30,249 nucleotides of DNA from an uncultured Eubacteriales bacterium (lineage in GTDB: Bacteria > Bacillota > Clostridia > Monoglobales > Monoglobaceae), in NCBI GenBank assembly GCA_900550775.1, contig URTH01000001.1:1-30249 (forward strand). Reading direction: 5' to 3'. The position numbers were made by a program, and so were the translations under genes. A model generated the notes under the pieces. The model was not told the DNA's origin. It was given only the letters and a program-made list of their open reading frames with translations, and searched no databases. Every line of letters begins with the position of its first letter. The stretch's first letter is position 1. Below are positions 1-7,952 of the stretch, piece after piece.

Positions 1-51
1 AAATTCTTTGACCGTAAAAATCAAGGCAAACAGGAAGAGGGGGTGTCTTAA
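1..51 (+). CDS. C-terminal tail of an upstream gene, probably the LivM permease (partial)
   Basis: Frame 1 is open from the window edge to a TAA ending at 51 and encodes a 16-residue hydrophilic tail (KFFDRKNQGKQEEGVS). The stop lies one base before the ATG of the downstream LivG-like ATPase. In liv operons the permease LivM normally precedes livG, so this is probably the LivM C-terminus. The assignment rests on position only; the fragment is too short to identify by sequence. Confidence 0.45.
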   Translation, partial: KFFDRKNQGKQEEGVS

Positions 52-52
52 C

Positions 53-898
53 ATGGATAAAATGGTACCGATTCCAAGTAACTCCATTGTGCCGGAACGC
101 GATTTGGGAAAAACGCCCATCTTAGAGACGCACCATTTGGGGATTGACTTTGGCGGTCTGACCGCCGTTGACGAGCTGTCTCTCGCCGTCGGCCGCACGG
201 AGATAGCCGGCCTGATCGGCCCGAACGGAGCAGGAAAAACCACCGTGTTTAACCTTTTAACCAACGTCTATCAGCCGACCCGCGGCGATATCATTCTGGA
301 CGGAAAATCCACCGCCAAAAAGACCGCCTCGCAGGTCAGCCGCATGGGCATTGCACGTACCTTCCAAAACATTCGTCTGTTTTCGAACATGACGGTGCTG
401 GACAATGTCAAGGTTGGTCTGCACAATTCCATCCACCAGAGTCTGGCCGCCTCCATCACGCACCTTTTTGGCTATCATAAATCGGAGCGGCAGTCCCGTG
501 ACGAGGCGATGGAGCTTTTGCAGTTCTTTCATATGGCTGATATGGCAAACCGCCAGGCAGGTTCCCTGCCCTACGGTGCGCAGCGCCGCTTGGAGATTGC
601 GCGTGCGCTGGCAACGCATCCCGGCATTATTCTGCTGGATGAACCGGCTGCCGGAATGAACCCCTCCGAGACCGCCGAGTTGATGGAAAATATCCGCCGT
701 ATCCGCGATAACTTCCATATCGCCGTTATGCTGATTGAGCATGACATGAACCTGGTGATGAATATCTGTGAGGGAATTTGTGTATTGGATCACGGCAAGG
801 TAATTGCCAAGGGATCACCGGCAGAGATTAAGTCCAATCCGGCCGTGATTGAGGCATACCTCGGTAAAAAGAAGGAGGCAGACCATGCTGAAGGTTGA
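53..898 (+). CDS. livG: Branched-chain amino-acid ABC transporter ATP-binding protein LivG
   Basis: This is a 281-residue ABC ATPase, one of two that would power a LivHM-type permease importing branched-chain amino acids or similar substrates at the membrane. Walker A is GPNGAGKT (about residues 56-63). The signature is the LivG-style LPYGAQRRLEIA (about 172-183) rather than LSGGQ, and Walker B is IILLDEP (about 192-198). A long insert between Walker A and the signature (about 118-165) is typical of LivG and distinguishes it from LivF. I chose the ATG at 53 because a purine-rich AGGAAGAGGGGG lies just upstream; a TTG at 8 is also open but lies in the preceding gene. Its 3' end overlaps livF by 14 nt, suggesting translational coupling. 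The exact substrate cannot be read from the ATPase. Confidence 0.93.
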   Translation: MDKMVPIPSNSIVPERDLGKTPILETHHLGIDFGGLTAVDELSLAVGRTEIAGLIGPNGAGKTTVFNLLTNVYQPTRGDIILDGKSTAKKTASQVSRMGIARTFQNIRLFSNMTVLDNVKVGLHNSIHQSLAASITHLFGYHKSERQSRDEAMELLQFFHMADMANRQAGSLPYGAQRRLEIARALATHPGIILLDEPAAGMNPSETAELMENIRRIRDNFHIAVMLIEHDMNLVMNICEGICVLDHGKVIAKGSPAEIKSNPAVIEAYLGKKKEADHAEG

Positions 899-1583
899 TC
901 ATATCAATGTATATTACGGGCAGATTCATACCTTAAAGGATGTTTCCATTGAGGTTCATCAAAATGAAATTGTTGCACTGATCGGTGCCAACGGCGCCGG
1001 TAAATCAACAACCCTGCGTACCATCTCCGGTCTGCTTCGGTCAAAGACGGGCAGTATCACTCTGATGGACGAGGATATCTCGCATATCGAGCCGCATCGC
1101 CTGGTTTCCAAAGGGCTGGCACATGTCCCGGAGGGGCGGCACGTCTTTTTGCAGATGACCGTGCTGGAAAACCTGGAAATGGGCGCCTATACCAACCCGT
1201 CTTATGTAAAAGAGGGCATTGCGGATGTCTTTGAGCGCTTTCCCCGGTTAAAGCACCGTAAAAACCAGATCGCCGGCACACTGTCCGGCGGTGAGCAGCA
1301 GATGCTTGCGATGGGGCGTGCGCTGATGAGCCGGCCAAAGCTTTTGATGCTGGACGAACCGTCCATGGGACTTTCGCCGATTCTGGTGCAGCAGATTTTT
1401 GATATCATTAAGGAGCTGCATGCTTCCGGGACAACCATTTTGCTGGTTGAACAAAACGCCGAAATGGCGCTGGAGGTTGCCGACCGCGCCTATGTCTTAG
1501 AATCCGGCGTGATTAAGCTGTCCGGCACCGGCCGGGAACTGGCACAGAGTGACGCCATCAAAAAGGCGTACCTGGGCGGCTGA
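885..1583 (+). CDS. livF: Branched-chain amino-acid ABC transporter ATP-binding protein LivF
   Basis: This is a 232-residue ABC ATPase, the partner of LivG. Walker A is GANGAGKS (about 34-41), the signature TLSGGEQQ (about 132-139) and Walker B LLMLDEPS (about 153-160), followed by a conserved VEQNAEMAL stretch containing the H-loop region. In LivF proteins the usual H-loop His is commonly Gln/Asn-like, as seen here. The ATG at 885 has GAAGGAGG upstream and overlaps the end of livG. A strong hairpin terminator 40-80 nt downstream closes the operon. The LivGF pair implies LivH, LivM and a binding protein upstream, outside the window. Confidence 0.93.
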   Translation: MLKVDHINVYYGQIHTLKDVSIEVHQNEIVALIGANGAGKSTTLRTISGLLRSKTGSITLMDEDISHIEPHRLVSKGLAHVPEGRHVFLQMTVLENLEMGAYTNPSYVKEGIADVFERFPRLKHRKNQIAGTLSGGEQQMLAMGRALMSRPKLLMLDEPSMGLSPILVQQIFDIIKELHASGTTILLVEQNAEMALEVADRAYVLESGVIKLSGTGRELAQSDAIKKAYLGG

Positions 1584-1626
1584 CAGCGGCGAAGATCCGC
1601 ATCTTATTTTAATACTGTATTGCATA

Positions 1627-1664
1627 AAAGAAAGCCCCGGCATTTTTGCCGGGGCTTTCTTTGT
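1627..1664 (+). terminator. Intrinsic terminator after livF
   Basis: A perfect 16-bp inverted repeat (1627-1642 and 1647-1662) with a TTTT loop has a GC-rich core (AAGCCCCGGCA) and ends in a T-rich arm. It lies 44 nt after the livF stop. The A-rich left arm and T-rich right arm mean it could also act on leftward transcripts coming from hemZ. Confidence 0.9.
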
Positions 1665-1690
1665 GTGTTAGCCAAAGGTAAAAGGTGTAA

Positions 1691-1784
1691 CCGAAATCTG
1701 CCCAAAAATCAAATTTCGGCATCGTTTGAGCGGAAATCCGCCTCTTAAAATCGGGCTTAAATTGCTTCCTTTCGGCTATCGCTG
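1691..1784 (-). repeat. Dispersed repeat copy A at the 3' end of hemZ, with a second degenerate copy
   Basis: Read on the minus strand, the segment starts at the hemZ stop (TAGCCGAAAGGAAGCAAT) and continues through CCCGATTTTAAGAGGCGG and the small palindrome GCGGAAATCCGC (1730-1741). The same order (TAGCCGAAAG, GCAATCC, then CCGATTTTGGGAGGCG) occurs after the TPR gene at 21330-21378, and the core recurs at 23077-23110. A second weaker match (GATTTTTGGGCAGATTTCGG, plus-strand positions 1691-1710) follows in tandem. This was aligned by eye; its function is unknown. Confidence 0.55.
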
Positions 1785-2957
1785 CGGTGCAAAGACATGT
1801 TCCTTGCGTGCAAGCATTTCATCAATCCGTTCAATATAGTCTTTGGGTTCTTTGACGTTAAAAATCCGTTCAATCCGGTCGGTGACGGGATCCACCGTCT
1901 TGGTAACGCCGCCGCAGCCCAGAGACAGTATGGTTTGCAGCTCCTCCATAATATAAATATTATAAAGACTGTCGCAGCCCTGCTTTGCATACCCCACATT
2001 TTCCAGGTTGCCCAGCTGGTGCTTTTGCCGGTACAGATAATACGGATGCTTTCCCTGTGTTTTTAAATAGGCATAGGCAAAATCCACCATTTCTTCCACC
2101 GTGTCCGCGTCGGAAAGCGTATACTGATCCAGATACTCATGCAGCCGGGAAGAACGCTTGACGCTCATGGTATGTACGGTGGTATTTTCCGGAGAGAGCG
2201 CCTCCACCTCTTCCATGGTATGGCGAAAATCGTCCGGCGTTTCGCCCGGCAGACCGGCAATGACGTCCATGTTGATGTTGTCAAAGCCGCAGCTGCGTGC
2301 CAGAGCGACCGCATCGCGAATCTGCGCCGGTGTGTGCGCACGCCCAATGATGTGCAGTGTTTTTTCGTTCATGCTTTGCGGATTGATGCTGATGCGGCTG
2401 ACGCGGTGCTGCTTTAAGACGTTGAGCTTGTCCGCAGTTACCGTGTCCGGCCGCCCGGCCTCCACGGTAAATTCGCGGCAGTGGGACAGGTCAAAGCAAT
2501 CGCGGATCTGTGATAGCATGACGGAAAGCTGCTCGGCATTGAGGGTGGTCGGAGTGCCGCCGCCGATGTAGACCGTTTCGATCCGCTTGCCGCTGCGTGC
2601 GGTCAGTGCGCCGGCATAGGCGATTTCTTTGTTTAAGCAGGCAAGGTAGTCGGGAATCAGCTTGGCTGCCTGACGGGTGCCGCAGGTCACAAATGAACAG
2701 TACAGGCAACGGGTGGGACAAAAAGGAATCCCGATATAAAGGCTGATTCCGTCCGGGTACATCGCCTGCTTGACCGGAAGCTCCTGCCTTGCCGTCTCCA
2801 AAACCAGGGCGGCCTTTTGCGCCGTTGTGCCGCAGACGCCGGTAAAATAAGCAATGATTTCATCGTTTGTTTTGCCCTCGGTCAGCAACTTCATGGCAAT
2901 TTTGGCAGGGCGGATCCCGGTCAGGATTCCCCAGGGGCTTTTTTTCTCATCATTCAT
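1776..2957 (-). CDS. hemZ: Oxygen-independent coproporphyrinogen III oxidase-like radical SAM protein HemZ (short form)
   Basis: This is a 393-residue radical SAM protein. The cluster motif CPTRCLYC (C80, C84, C87) is of the CX3CX2C type and is followed by YIGGGTPT, as in the HemN/HemZ family. HemZ proteins are linked to anaerobic coproporphyrinogen III oxidation, but many HemN/HemZ-like paralogues have other roles, so the reaction is inferred. The ATG at 2957 overlaps the stop of the upstream hydrolase in an ATGA, implying coupling. Starts further upstream in this frame lie inside that hydrolase gene. The protein begins close to the PWGILTGIRP segment, so it lacks most of the roughly 100-residue N-terminal region I remember in longer HemZ proteins. 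It lies downstream of rel, a common clostridial order. Confidence 0.85.
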   Translation of the reverse strand: MNDEKKSPWGILTGIRPAKIAMKLLTEGKTNDEIIAYFTGVCGTTAQKAALVLETARQELPVKQAMYPDGISLYIGIPFCPTRCLYCSFVTCGTRQAAKLIPDYLACLNKEIAYAGALTARSGKRIETVYIGGGTPTTLNAEQLSVMLSQIRDCFDLSHCREFTVEAGRPDTVTADKLNVLKQHRVSRISINPQSMNEKTLHIIGRAHTPAQIRDAVALARSCGFDNINMDVIAGLPGETPDDFRHTMEEVEALSPENTTVHTMSVKRSSRLHEYLDQYTLSDADTVEEMVDFAYAYLKTQGKHPYYLYRQKHQLGNLENVGYAKQGCDSLYNIYIMEELQTILSLGCGGVTKTVDPVTDRIERIFNVKEPKDYIERIDEMLARKEHVFAPQR

Positions 2958-3571
2958 TGAAGATACGGATTCTCCCTTCTTTCCTCTCCGATGGTGGTAG
3001 AGGGGCCGTGTCCGGGATAGACTTTGGTTTTGTCCGGCAGCGGCATCAGTTTTTGTAAAATAGAAGCAATCTCCTGCTGCATGTCGCCGGTCGGATGGTC
3101 GGTGCGACCGATACTGCGGCAAAAGAGGGTGTCGCCGCTAAAGAGGATGGAATCTGTATACAGGCAGATGCAGTCCGCGGTGTGTCCCGGTGTGTAAAGA
3201 ACCTGAAACGATAAATCGTCTAAGGTGATGGTGTCGCCGTCATGCAGCAGCCGCTGCGGCTTGATCGGTGTCCAGGGGATGCCGGCGTAGTGACAAAGAT
3301 TGTTGATCCCGTCTTTTAAGAAAGCCGCACCATTTTCATGGATGGCAATCGGCGCGCCGGTGGCATCGTGAAGCGCTGCAAGGGCGAGGATATGGTCAAA
3401 ATGCCCGTGCGTTAATACAATCTGAGAGACGGTCAGGTTCTTCTCCTTAATAAATTCTAAAATGGTGTCCGCGTCGTCCGGCGCGTCAATCACCAGGCAG
3501 TTGCCGCTGCTGTTTGCCGCAATATAGCAGTTGGTGCCAAGCTGCCCAAGCGTTAAGGTGTATAGCTGCAT
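2954..3571 (-). CDS. Metallo-beta-lactamase-fold hydrolase, glyoxalase II-like
   Basis: This 205-residue protein has the complete metallo-beta-lactamase metal motif: THGHFDH (H55, H57, D59, H60), a later TPGH (H130), SGDTLF (D147) and PGHG (H188). These ligands bind two metals in the hydroxyacylglutathione hydrolase/glyoxalase II-like group, and the GRTDHPTGD segment fits that subgroup. It is cytosolic, with no signal peptide. The actual thioester substrate is unknown. The ATG at 3571 has AAAGGAG seven bases upstream. It sits between rel and hemZ, an arrangement common in Firmicutes, and overlaps hemZ by four bases. A weak promoter-like TTGATA-17-CATAAC lies in the 113-nt gap after rel. Confidence 0.85.
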   Translation of the reverse strand: MQLYTLTLGQLGTNCYIAANSSGNCLVIDAPDDADTILEFIKEKNLTVSQIVLTHGHFDHILALAALHDATGAPIAIHENGAAFLKDGINNLCHYAGIPWTPIKPQRLLHDGDTITLDDLSFQVLYTPGHTADCICLYTDSILFSGDTLFCRSIGRTDHPTGDMQQEIASILQKLMPLPDKTKVYPGHGPSTTIGEERRENPYLQ

Positions 3572-3684
3572 ATGGTTTCTCCTTTCAAACCGCGCAAGGA
3601 ATGTCTGAATTTTGCCTCCGCCGACAAAGTTTGGTTATGCCTTAGCATACAGGGTATATCAATCAGGCGTCCGCGCGCTTAAGA

Positions 3685-5868
3685 CTACTGGCGGCGGCGT
3701 ACCACCGACAGCACGTTGTCAACATGTTTTAACCGTTTGGCGGTCTGTTCCAGCTGTGCCGTGTCCGAAACGTCTACCGTCAGCTCAATCGTAGCCAGGT
3801 TGTTTTTGCCGCTGCGCGCGTTGACGTTAACCAGCTTGGTTTTCAGCTCCGAAATGGCGGTCACCAGATCCAGCAGCAGGTTCGGTCGGTCGCTTGCCGT
3901 CACATACAGGGTAGAATGGAAGGTGTTGTCCGTCTCGCTTGCCCAGCGTACCGGGATAAACCGGCTCATTTCGGCGGCGTTCTGCTGCGCGTGCAGCATA
4001 TTGATGCAATCGGCGCGATGAATCGCCACGCCGCGGCCGCGTGTGACATAGCCCACGATTTTGTCGCCGGGAACCGGGTTGCAGCAGTGCGAAAATCGGG
4101 TCAGGCAGTTGTCAATGCCCTCCACAATTACGCCGCTGGTGTTGGGCTTTGTGGTGGTTTTCACCACCATTGGGATCATTTCCTCCGGCGGCAGCGTCTC
4201 CTCTTCCAGAATGCGCTTGCGGCATTCGGCCTTAAAACGGCTGACAAACCGGGTTGCGTTATTGCTGCCATAGCCGATGGCGGCATACATATCCTCCAGG
4301 TTATGAAATCCGTATTTTCGTAACAATCCCTGGATAAAGGGCTTATCCTCCAGAAACTTATTGGAAATGGAGAGCTGTTTCATGACCTTTTCCAAAAATT
4401 CTTTGCCCTTTGTCATGTTCTCTTCGCGGTTGACTTTTTTAAACCACTGGCTGATTTTGTTGCGCGCCTGAGAGGTTTTGCAGATCTTTATCCAGTCAAG
4501 GTTCGGGCCGTGGCCGGCGCCGGAGGTAATGATATCGACAATATCGCCGTTTTTTAAGGTGTAGTCTAAGGTTACGATTTTTCCGTTGACCCTGGCGCCG
4601 GTCATCCGATTGCCGATGGCACTGTGGATGGCGTAGGCAAAGTCAATCGGGGTCGCGCCGATCGGCAGGCTGATGACATCGCCCTTGGGCGTAAAGACAA
4701 AGACCTCATCGCTGAACATGTCGATCTTCAGCGTCTGCATAAAGTCCTCAGCGTTGGTCATGTCTTTTTGGATTTCCAGCAATTGCTTGATCCATTCCAG
4801 CTTGCTGTCCATGTCGCTGGCACCGCTCTTGCCCTCTTTATATTTCCAGTGGGCTGCAATACCGTTTTCGGCGGTGTGGTGCATCTCCCAGGTGCGGATT
4901 TGAATCTCAAAGGGGGTCCCGTTCGGGCCGATCAGGGTGGAGTGCAGCGACTGGTACATGTTGGGCTTGGGCATGGCAATATAATCCTTAAACCGGCCGG
5001 GAATCGGCTTATAAAGCTCATGTACCATGCCTAAGACGGAGTAGCAGTCCGCAACGGTGTCAACAATGACGCGGACGGCAAATAAATCATAAAGCTCATC
5101 AATGCTCTTATTTTGCATAAACATTTTGCGGTAGATGCTGTAAAAATGCTTGGCGCGGCCCTCTACGTGCGCCTTGATATGCAGTGATTCCAGCTTGTTT
5201 TGCAAAATCTCGATAATATCCTTGATATAGCGCTCCCGTTCCTCGCGCTTTTGCGCAATCTTATCCACAATCTCATAGTAGCCGATCGGGTCAATGTAGC
5301 GCAGCGACAGATCCTCCAGCTCCCACTTGATTTTTGACATACCAAGGCGGTGTGCCAGCGGTGCGTAAACCTCCAGGGTTTCTCTGGCGATTTCGCGCTG
5401 CTTTTCTTCCGGCTGGTATTTCAGGGTGCGCATGTTGTGCAGCCGGTCGGCCAGCTTGATGACAATCACGCGGACGTCCTTTGCCATGGCAAAAAACATC
5501 TTCCTGAGGTTTTCAATCTGTTGTTCCTCTTTAGAAGTATAGGGAATTTTATTCAGTTTGGTGACGCCGTCAACCAGCATGGTGATCGTCTCGCCGAATT
5601 CCTCGGCAAGTTCCTCGTGCGTGGTGTCGGTGTCCTCGACCACGTCGTGCAAAAGCGCGGCGCAAATGGACTGGGGGTCAAGCTCCATTTCGGCCAGGAT
5701 ATACGCCACCTGTGCTGGATGTGTAAAATACGGTTCGCCGGATTTGCGGGTCTGTCCTTCGTGCTTTTTCATGGCGTAGCGATAAGCTTTTTCTACAATG
5801 TCAAGGTCATCCGCCTTGTGGTACTGACGAATGCGTGCAAGCAGGGTGTCTAAAGTAATAAGTGCCAT
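3685..5868 (-). CDS. rel: Bifunctional (p)ppGpp synthetase/hydrolase Rel
   Basis: This 727-residue protein has the standard long RSH layout. An N-terminal HD hydrolase domain carries HDVVEDT (about 74-80). The synthetase domain (about 235-345) has RFKDYIAMPKPNMYQSLH. A TGS domain (about 388-448) starts at DEVFVFTPKG. A helical/zinc-finger region follows, and a C-terminal ACT domain begins near residue 650. RFKD (292-295) is the RXKD motif of bifunctional Rel enzymes, in contrast to the EXDD of synthetase-only RelA. It makes and degrades (p)ppGpp in the stringent response, normally on ribosomes. I chose ATG 5868, which has AAGGAGG upstream; a longer open stretch to 5961 lacks conserved sequence. 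It follows recJ by 171 nt. Confidence 0.96.
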   Translation of the reverse strand: MALITLDTLLARIRQYHKADDLDIVEKAYRYAMKKHEGQTRKSGEPYFTHPAQVAYILAEMELDPQSICAALLHDVVEDTDTTHEELAEEFGETITMLVDGVTKLNKIPYTSKEEQQIENLRKMFFAMAKDVRVIVIKLADRLHNMRTLKYQPEEKQREIARETLEVYAPLAHRLGMSKIKWELEDLSLRYIDPIGYYEIVDKIAQKREERERYIKDIIEILQNKLESLHIKAHVEGRAKHFYSIYRKMFMQNKSIDELYDLFAVRVIVDTVADCYSVLGMVHELYKPIPGRFKDYIAMPKPNMYQSLHSTLIGPNGTPFEIQIRTWEMHHTAENGIAAHWKYKEGKSGASDMDSKLEWIKQLLEIQKDMTNAEDFMQTLKIDMFSDEVFVFTPKGDVISLPIGATPIDFAYAIHSAIGNRMTGARVNGKIVTLDYTLKNGDIVDIITSGAGHGPNLDWIKICKTSQARNKISQWFKKVNREENMTKGKEFLEKVMKQLSISNKFLEDKPFIQGLLRKYGFHNLEDMYAAIGYGSNNATRFVSRFKAECRKRILEEETLPPEEMIPMVVKTTTKPNTSGVIVEGIDNCLTRFSHCCNPVPGDKIVGYVTRGRGVAIHRADCINMLHAQQNAAEMSRFIPVRWASETDNTFHSTLYVTASDRPNLLLDLVTAISELKTKLVNVNARSGKNNLATIELTVDVSDTAQLEQTAKRLKHVDNVLSVVRRRQ

Positions 5869-6039
5869 GGAAAATGCCTCCTTAAAATATGCAATTGCGC
5901 CAAAATAACAAAACGCCGGTACTGTATAAACAGACCAACGTTTCTTAAAGTACAAGATCATGGTGATCCGTCAAAAAATACACGGACAAACCAAAACACA
6001 CGGATCGGCCGGGTTCTGACGTCCGGACGAGGGGAAAAG

Positions 6040-7749
6040 TCAGCAAACGTTTTCGCCGGCTTTTTTGATATCCTTTAAAATGAGCTGCACATTCTGAAAA
6101 CCCTTGTAATCGTTAATATCCAAGGCAAAGGCAACGTCAATAAAGTCGCCCTCCTCCAGGTAATGATAATACTCGCCCATGCCGAAACCGACAGAGTCTA
6201 GGTACTTTCCGTCTTTCAGGAGCGTCATGCGCAGATGCTTTCCCTCGCTCATGACACTGATCTTGTGGATTTTGATATTGCGCACCGCAAAAGACGGTGT
6301 GGGGTTATCCACGCCAAAGGGCTGCAGGCGGTTGATGTCGTTGACCGTATCCAAGGTGATATAGGGAACCTTGATCGCCGCGTCCAGCATAATGGTGGGC
6401 GTCATCGTTGTTTCGGTCAGCTGATCTTTGGAACAGCGGTTGATCTTTTGACGGAATTGTTCGATATTGGCTGCCTTAATCGTCAGACCGGCCGCCAGTT
6501 CATGGCCGCCGAACTTTTCCAGCAGGTCGGAGCAGTTTTCCAGCGCGCCGAACAGATTAAAGCCGTTGACGCTCCGTCCGGAGCCTTTTGCCTCATCGCC
6601 GTCAATGGCAAAAAGAATCGACGGTTTATAGAACTTTTCGGTGATCTTAGAGGATACAATCCCCACAATCCCGTGGTGCCAGTGGTCGTGCGGAATGACA
6701 ATCACATCGTCCTCCTTGACCTCCGGGTGCTGCTCTAAATATTCCATCGCCTCTTTAAACATTTTTTGCTCGGTCTGCTGACGAAGAGTATTTTCCTCGC
6801 ATAAGGATTCCGCAAGCGTCCTTGCCTTTTCTTCATCATCGGTCAAAAACAGCTCCACACTGCGTGCGGCGCAGCCTAAGCGGCCGCTTGCGTTGATTCT
6901 GGGGGCGATGATATAGCCGATGGTAGAGGTTGTAATGGCCTTTCCGTTGGTGGATACGTCAATCAAGGCCTTAAGGCCGACATTGCTGGTGGTCTTAAAC
7001 CGTTTTAACCCCTCGGTCACGATCACGCGGTTTTCATCCACCAGGGGCGAAATATCGGCAACCGTGCCAAGGCACATCAAATCTGCGTATTTGTCCATCA
7101 GATCGGACAGGGAATGTGTGTCGTCCAGCGCCTGAATCAGTTTAAAGACAACGCCGACGCCGGCCAGACTCTTAAACGGATACGGACAGTCCTTGCGCTT
7201 GGGGTCAACCGCCGCATAAACGTCCGGGATCCGCTCCTTACATTCGTGATGGTCGGTGACAATCACGTCAAGGCCGATCTCCTTTGCGTATTCGCTCTCC
7301 TCCACAGCGGTGATGCCCGTGTCAACGGTGATAATGAGCGAGGTGCCGTCCTTGCGGATTTTATCTAAGGCGTCCTTATTGACGCCGTAGCCCTCCTGCA
7401 TCCGATCCGGCACGTAATAGGCAACTTCAATCCCCATTTCGGCAAGATGCTTATACAAGATGGCAATCGAGGTAATACCGTCTACGTCATAATCGCCGTA
7501 GATGGTGATTTTTTCGTGGCGTTCTTTGGCGGTGCGGATACGCTGTGCCGCCTTCTCCATATCCCGAAGCAGATAAGGATCGTGCATCACGCCGAGATCC
7601 TTGGATAAAAAGCGGGTGATGTCTGCATCGTCGCGGACGCCGCGGTTATATAGAATGATGGCCGTCAGCGGCGATATCTGGAATTTTTTTGAAATCTCTA
7701 CCACACGATTTTTATCAAATTCCCGCAGCAGCCATTTTTTCTTCAGCAT
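6040..7749 (-). CDS. recJ: Single-stranded-DNA-specific exonuclease RecJ
   Basis: This 569-residue DHH-family exonuclease would degrade single-stranded DNA 5' to 3' in recombination and repair. Catalytic motifs are visible: GDYDVDG (85-91), DTGI (143-146), TDHHE (165-169) and, further on, NASGRLG in the DHHA1-linked region. HGIVGIVSSKITE and GSGRSVNGFN mark the DHHA1 domain, and a C-terminal OB-like domain follows. The ATG at 7749 has GGGGAG about ten bases upstream. A good sigma-A-type promoter lies about 65-90 nt upstream. recJ is followed by rel, hydrolase and hemZ on the same strand, probably one transcript. The apt gene often found between recJ and rel is absent. Confidence 0.96.
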   Translation of the reverse strand: MLKKKWLLREFDKNRVVEISKKFQISPLTAIILYNRGVRDDADITRFLSKDLGVMHDPYLLRDMEKAAQRIRTAKERHEKITIYGDYDVDGITSIAILYKHLAEMGIEVAYYVPDRMQEGYGVNKDALDKIRKDGTSLIITVDTGITAVEESEYAKEIGLDVIVTDHHECKERIPDVYAAVDPKRKDCPYPFKSLAGVGVVFKLIQALDDTHSLSDLMDKYADLMCLGTVADISPLVDENRVIVTEGLKRFKTTSNVGLKALIDVSTNGKAITTSTIGYIIAPRINASGRLGCAARSVELFLTDDEEKARTLAESLCEENTLRQQTEQKMFKEAMEYLEQHPEVKEDDVIVIPHDHWHHGIVGIVSSKITEKFYKPSILFAIDGDEAKGSGRSVNGFNLFGALENCSDLLEKFGGHELAAGLTIKAANIEQFRQKINRCSKDQLTETTMTPTIMLDAAIKVPYITLDTVNDINRLQPFGVDNPTPSFAVRNIKIHKISVMSEGKHLRMTLLKDGKYLDSVGFGMGEYYHYLEEGDFIDVAFALDINDYKGFQNVQLILKDIKKAGENVC

Positions 7750-7813
7750 AATTGATTTCTCCCCAATAATTTGTTTGGGCGCCAAACAACAGCGCCCCTG
7801 ATACAATACTAGT

Positions 7814-7842
7814 ATTTTACCATGCTTTTTTGGAAATTACAA
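7814..7842 (-). promoter_or_regulatory. Promoter upstream of recJ
   Basis: On the minus strand TTGTAA (7837-7842) is followed after 17 nt by TAAAAT (7814-7819), giving a sigma-A-type promoter with optimal spacing about 65 nt before the recJ start. It separates recJ-rel-hemZ from the upstream dnaA-mnmE-dnaD-dnaC group. Predicted by eye only. Confidence 0.6.
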
Positions 7843-7920
7843 CACCTTTTTTGGACGAAATCAGGTAAAAACTTACCAAAATATCGAACCAAAGATTATC
7901 TTACTTCCACAATTGCGGAT

Positions 7921-7952
7921 GGAAAAAGCCCTGTTGCCCCGGCAGAGGCCGG
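7921..7952 (-). terminator. Weak hairpin with T-run after the helicase-loader gene
   Basis: Directly after the stop codon, on the minus strand, GCCGGC-CTCT-GCCGG forms a short GC-rich hairpin. It is followed by GGCAACAGGGC and a run of five T. The T-run is displaced from the stem, so termination may be partial. Confidence 0.35.

Noticed and set aside
8..52. TTG start at 8 for LivG
   Set aside because: Lies inside the preceding gene's C-terminus and has no RBS; ATG at 53 has a strong RBS.
5261..5269. Perfect TTATCCACA DnaA box
   Set aside because: Single occurrence inside the rel coding sequence, far from oriC; treated as chance.
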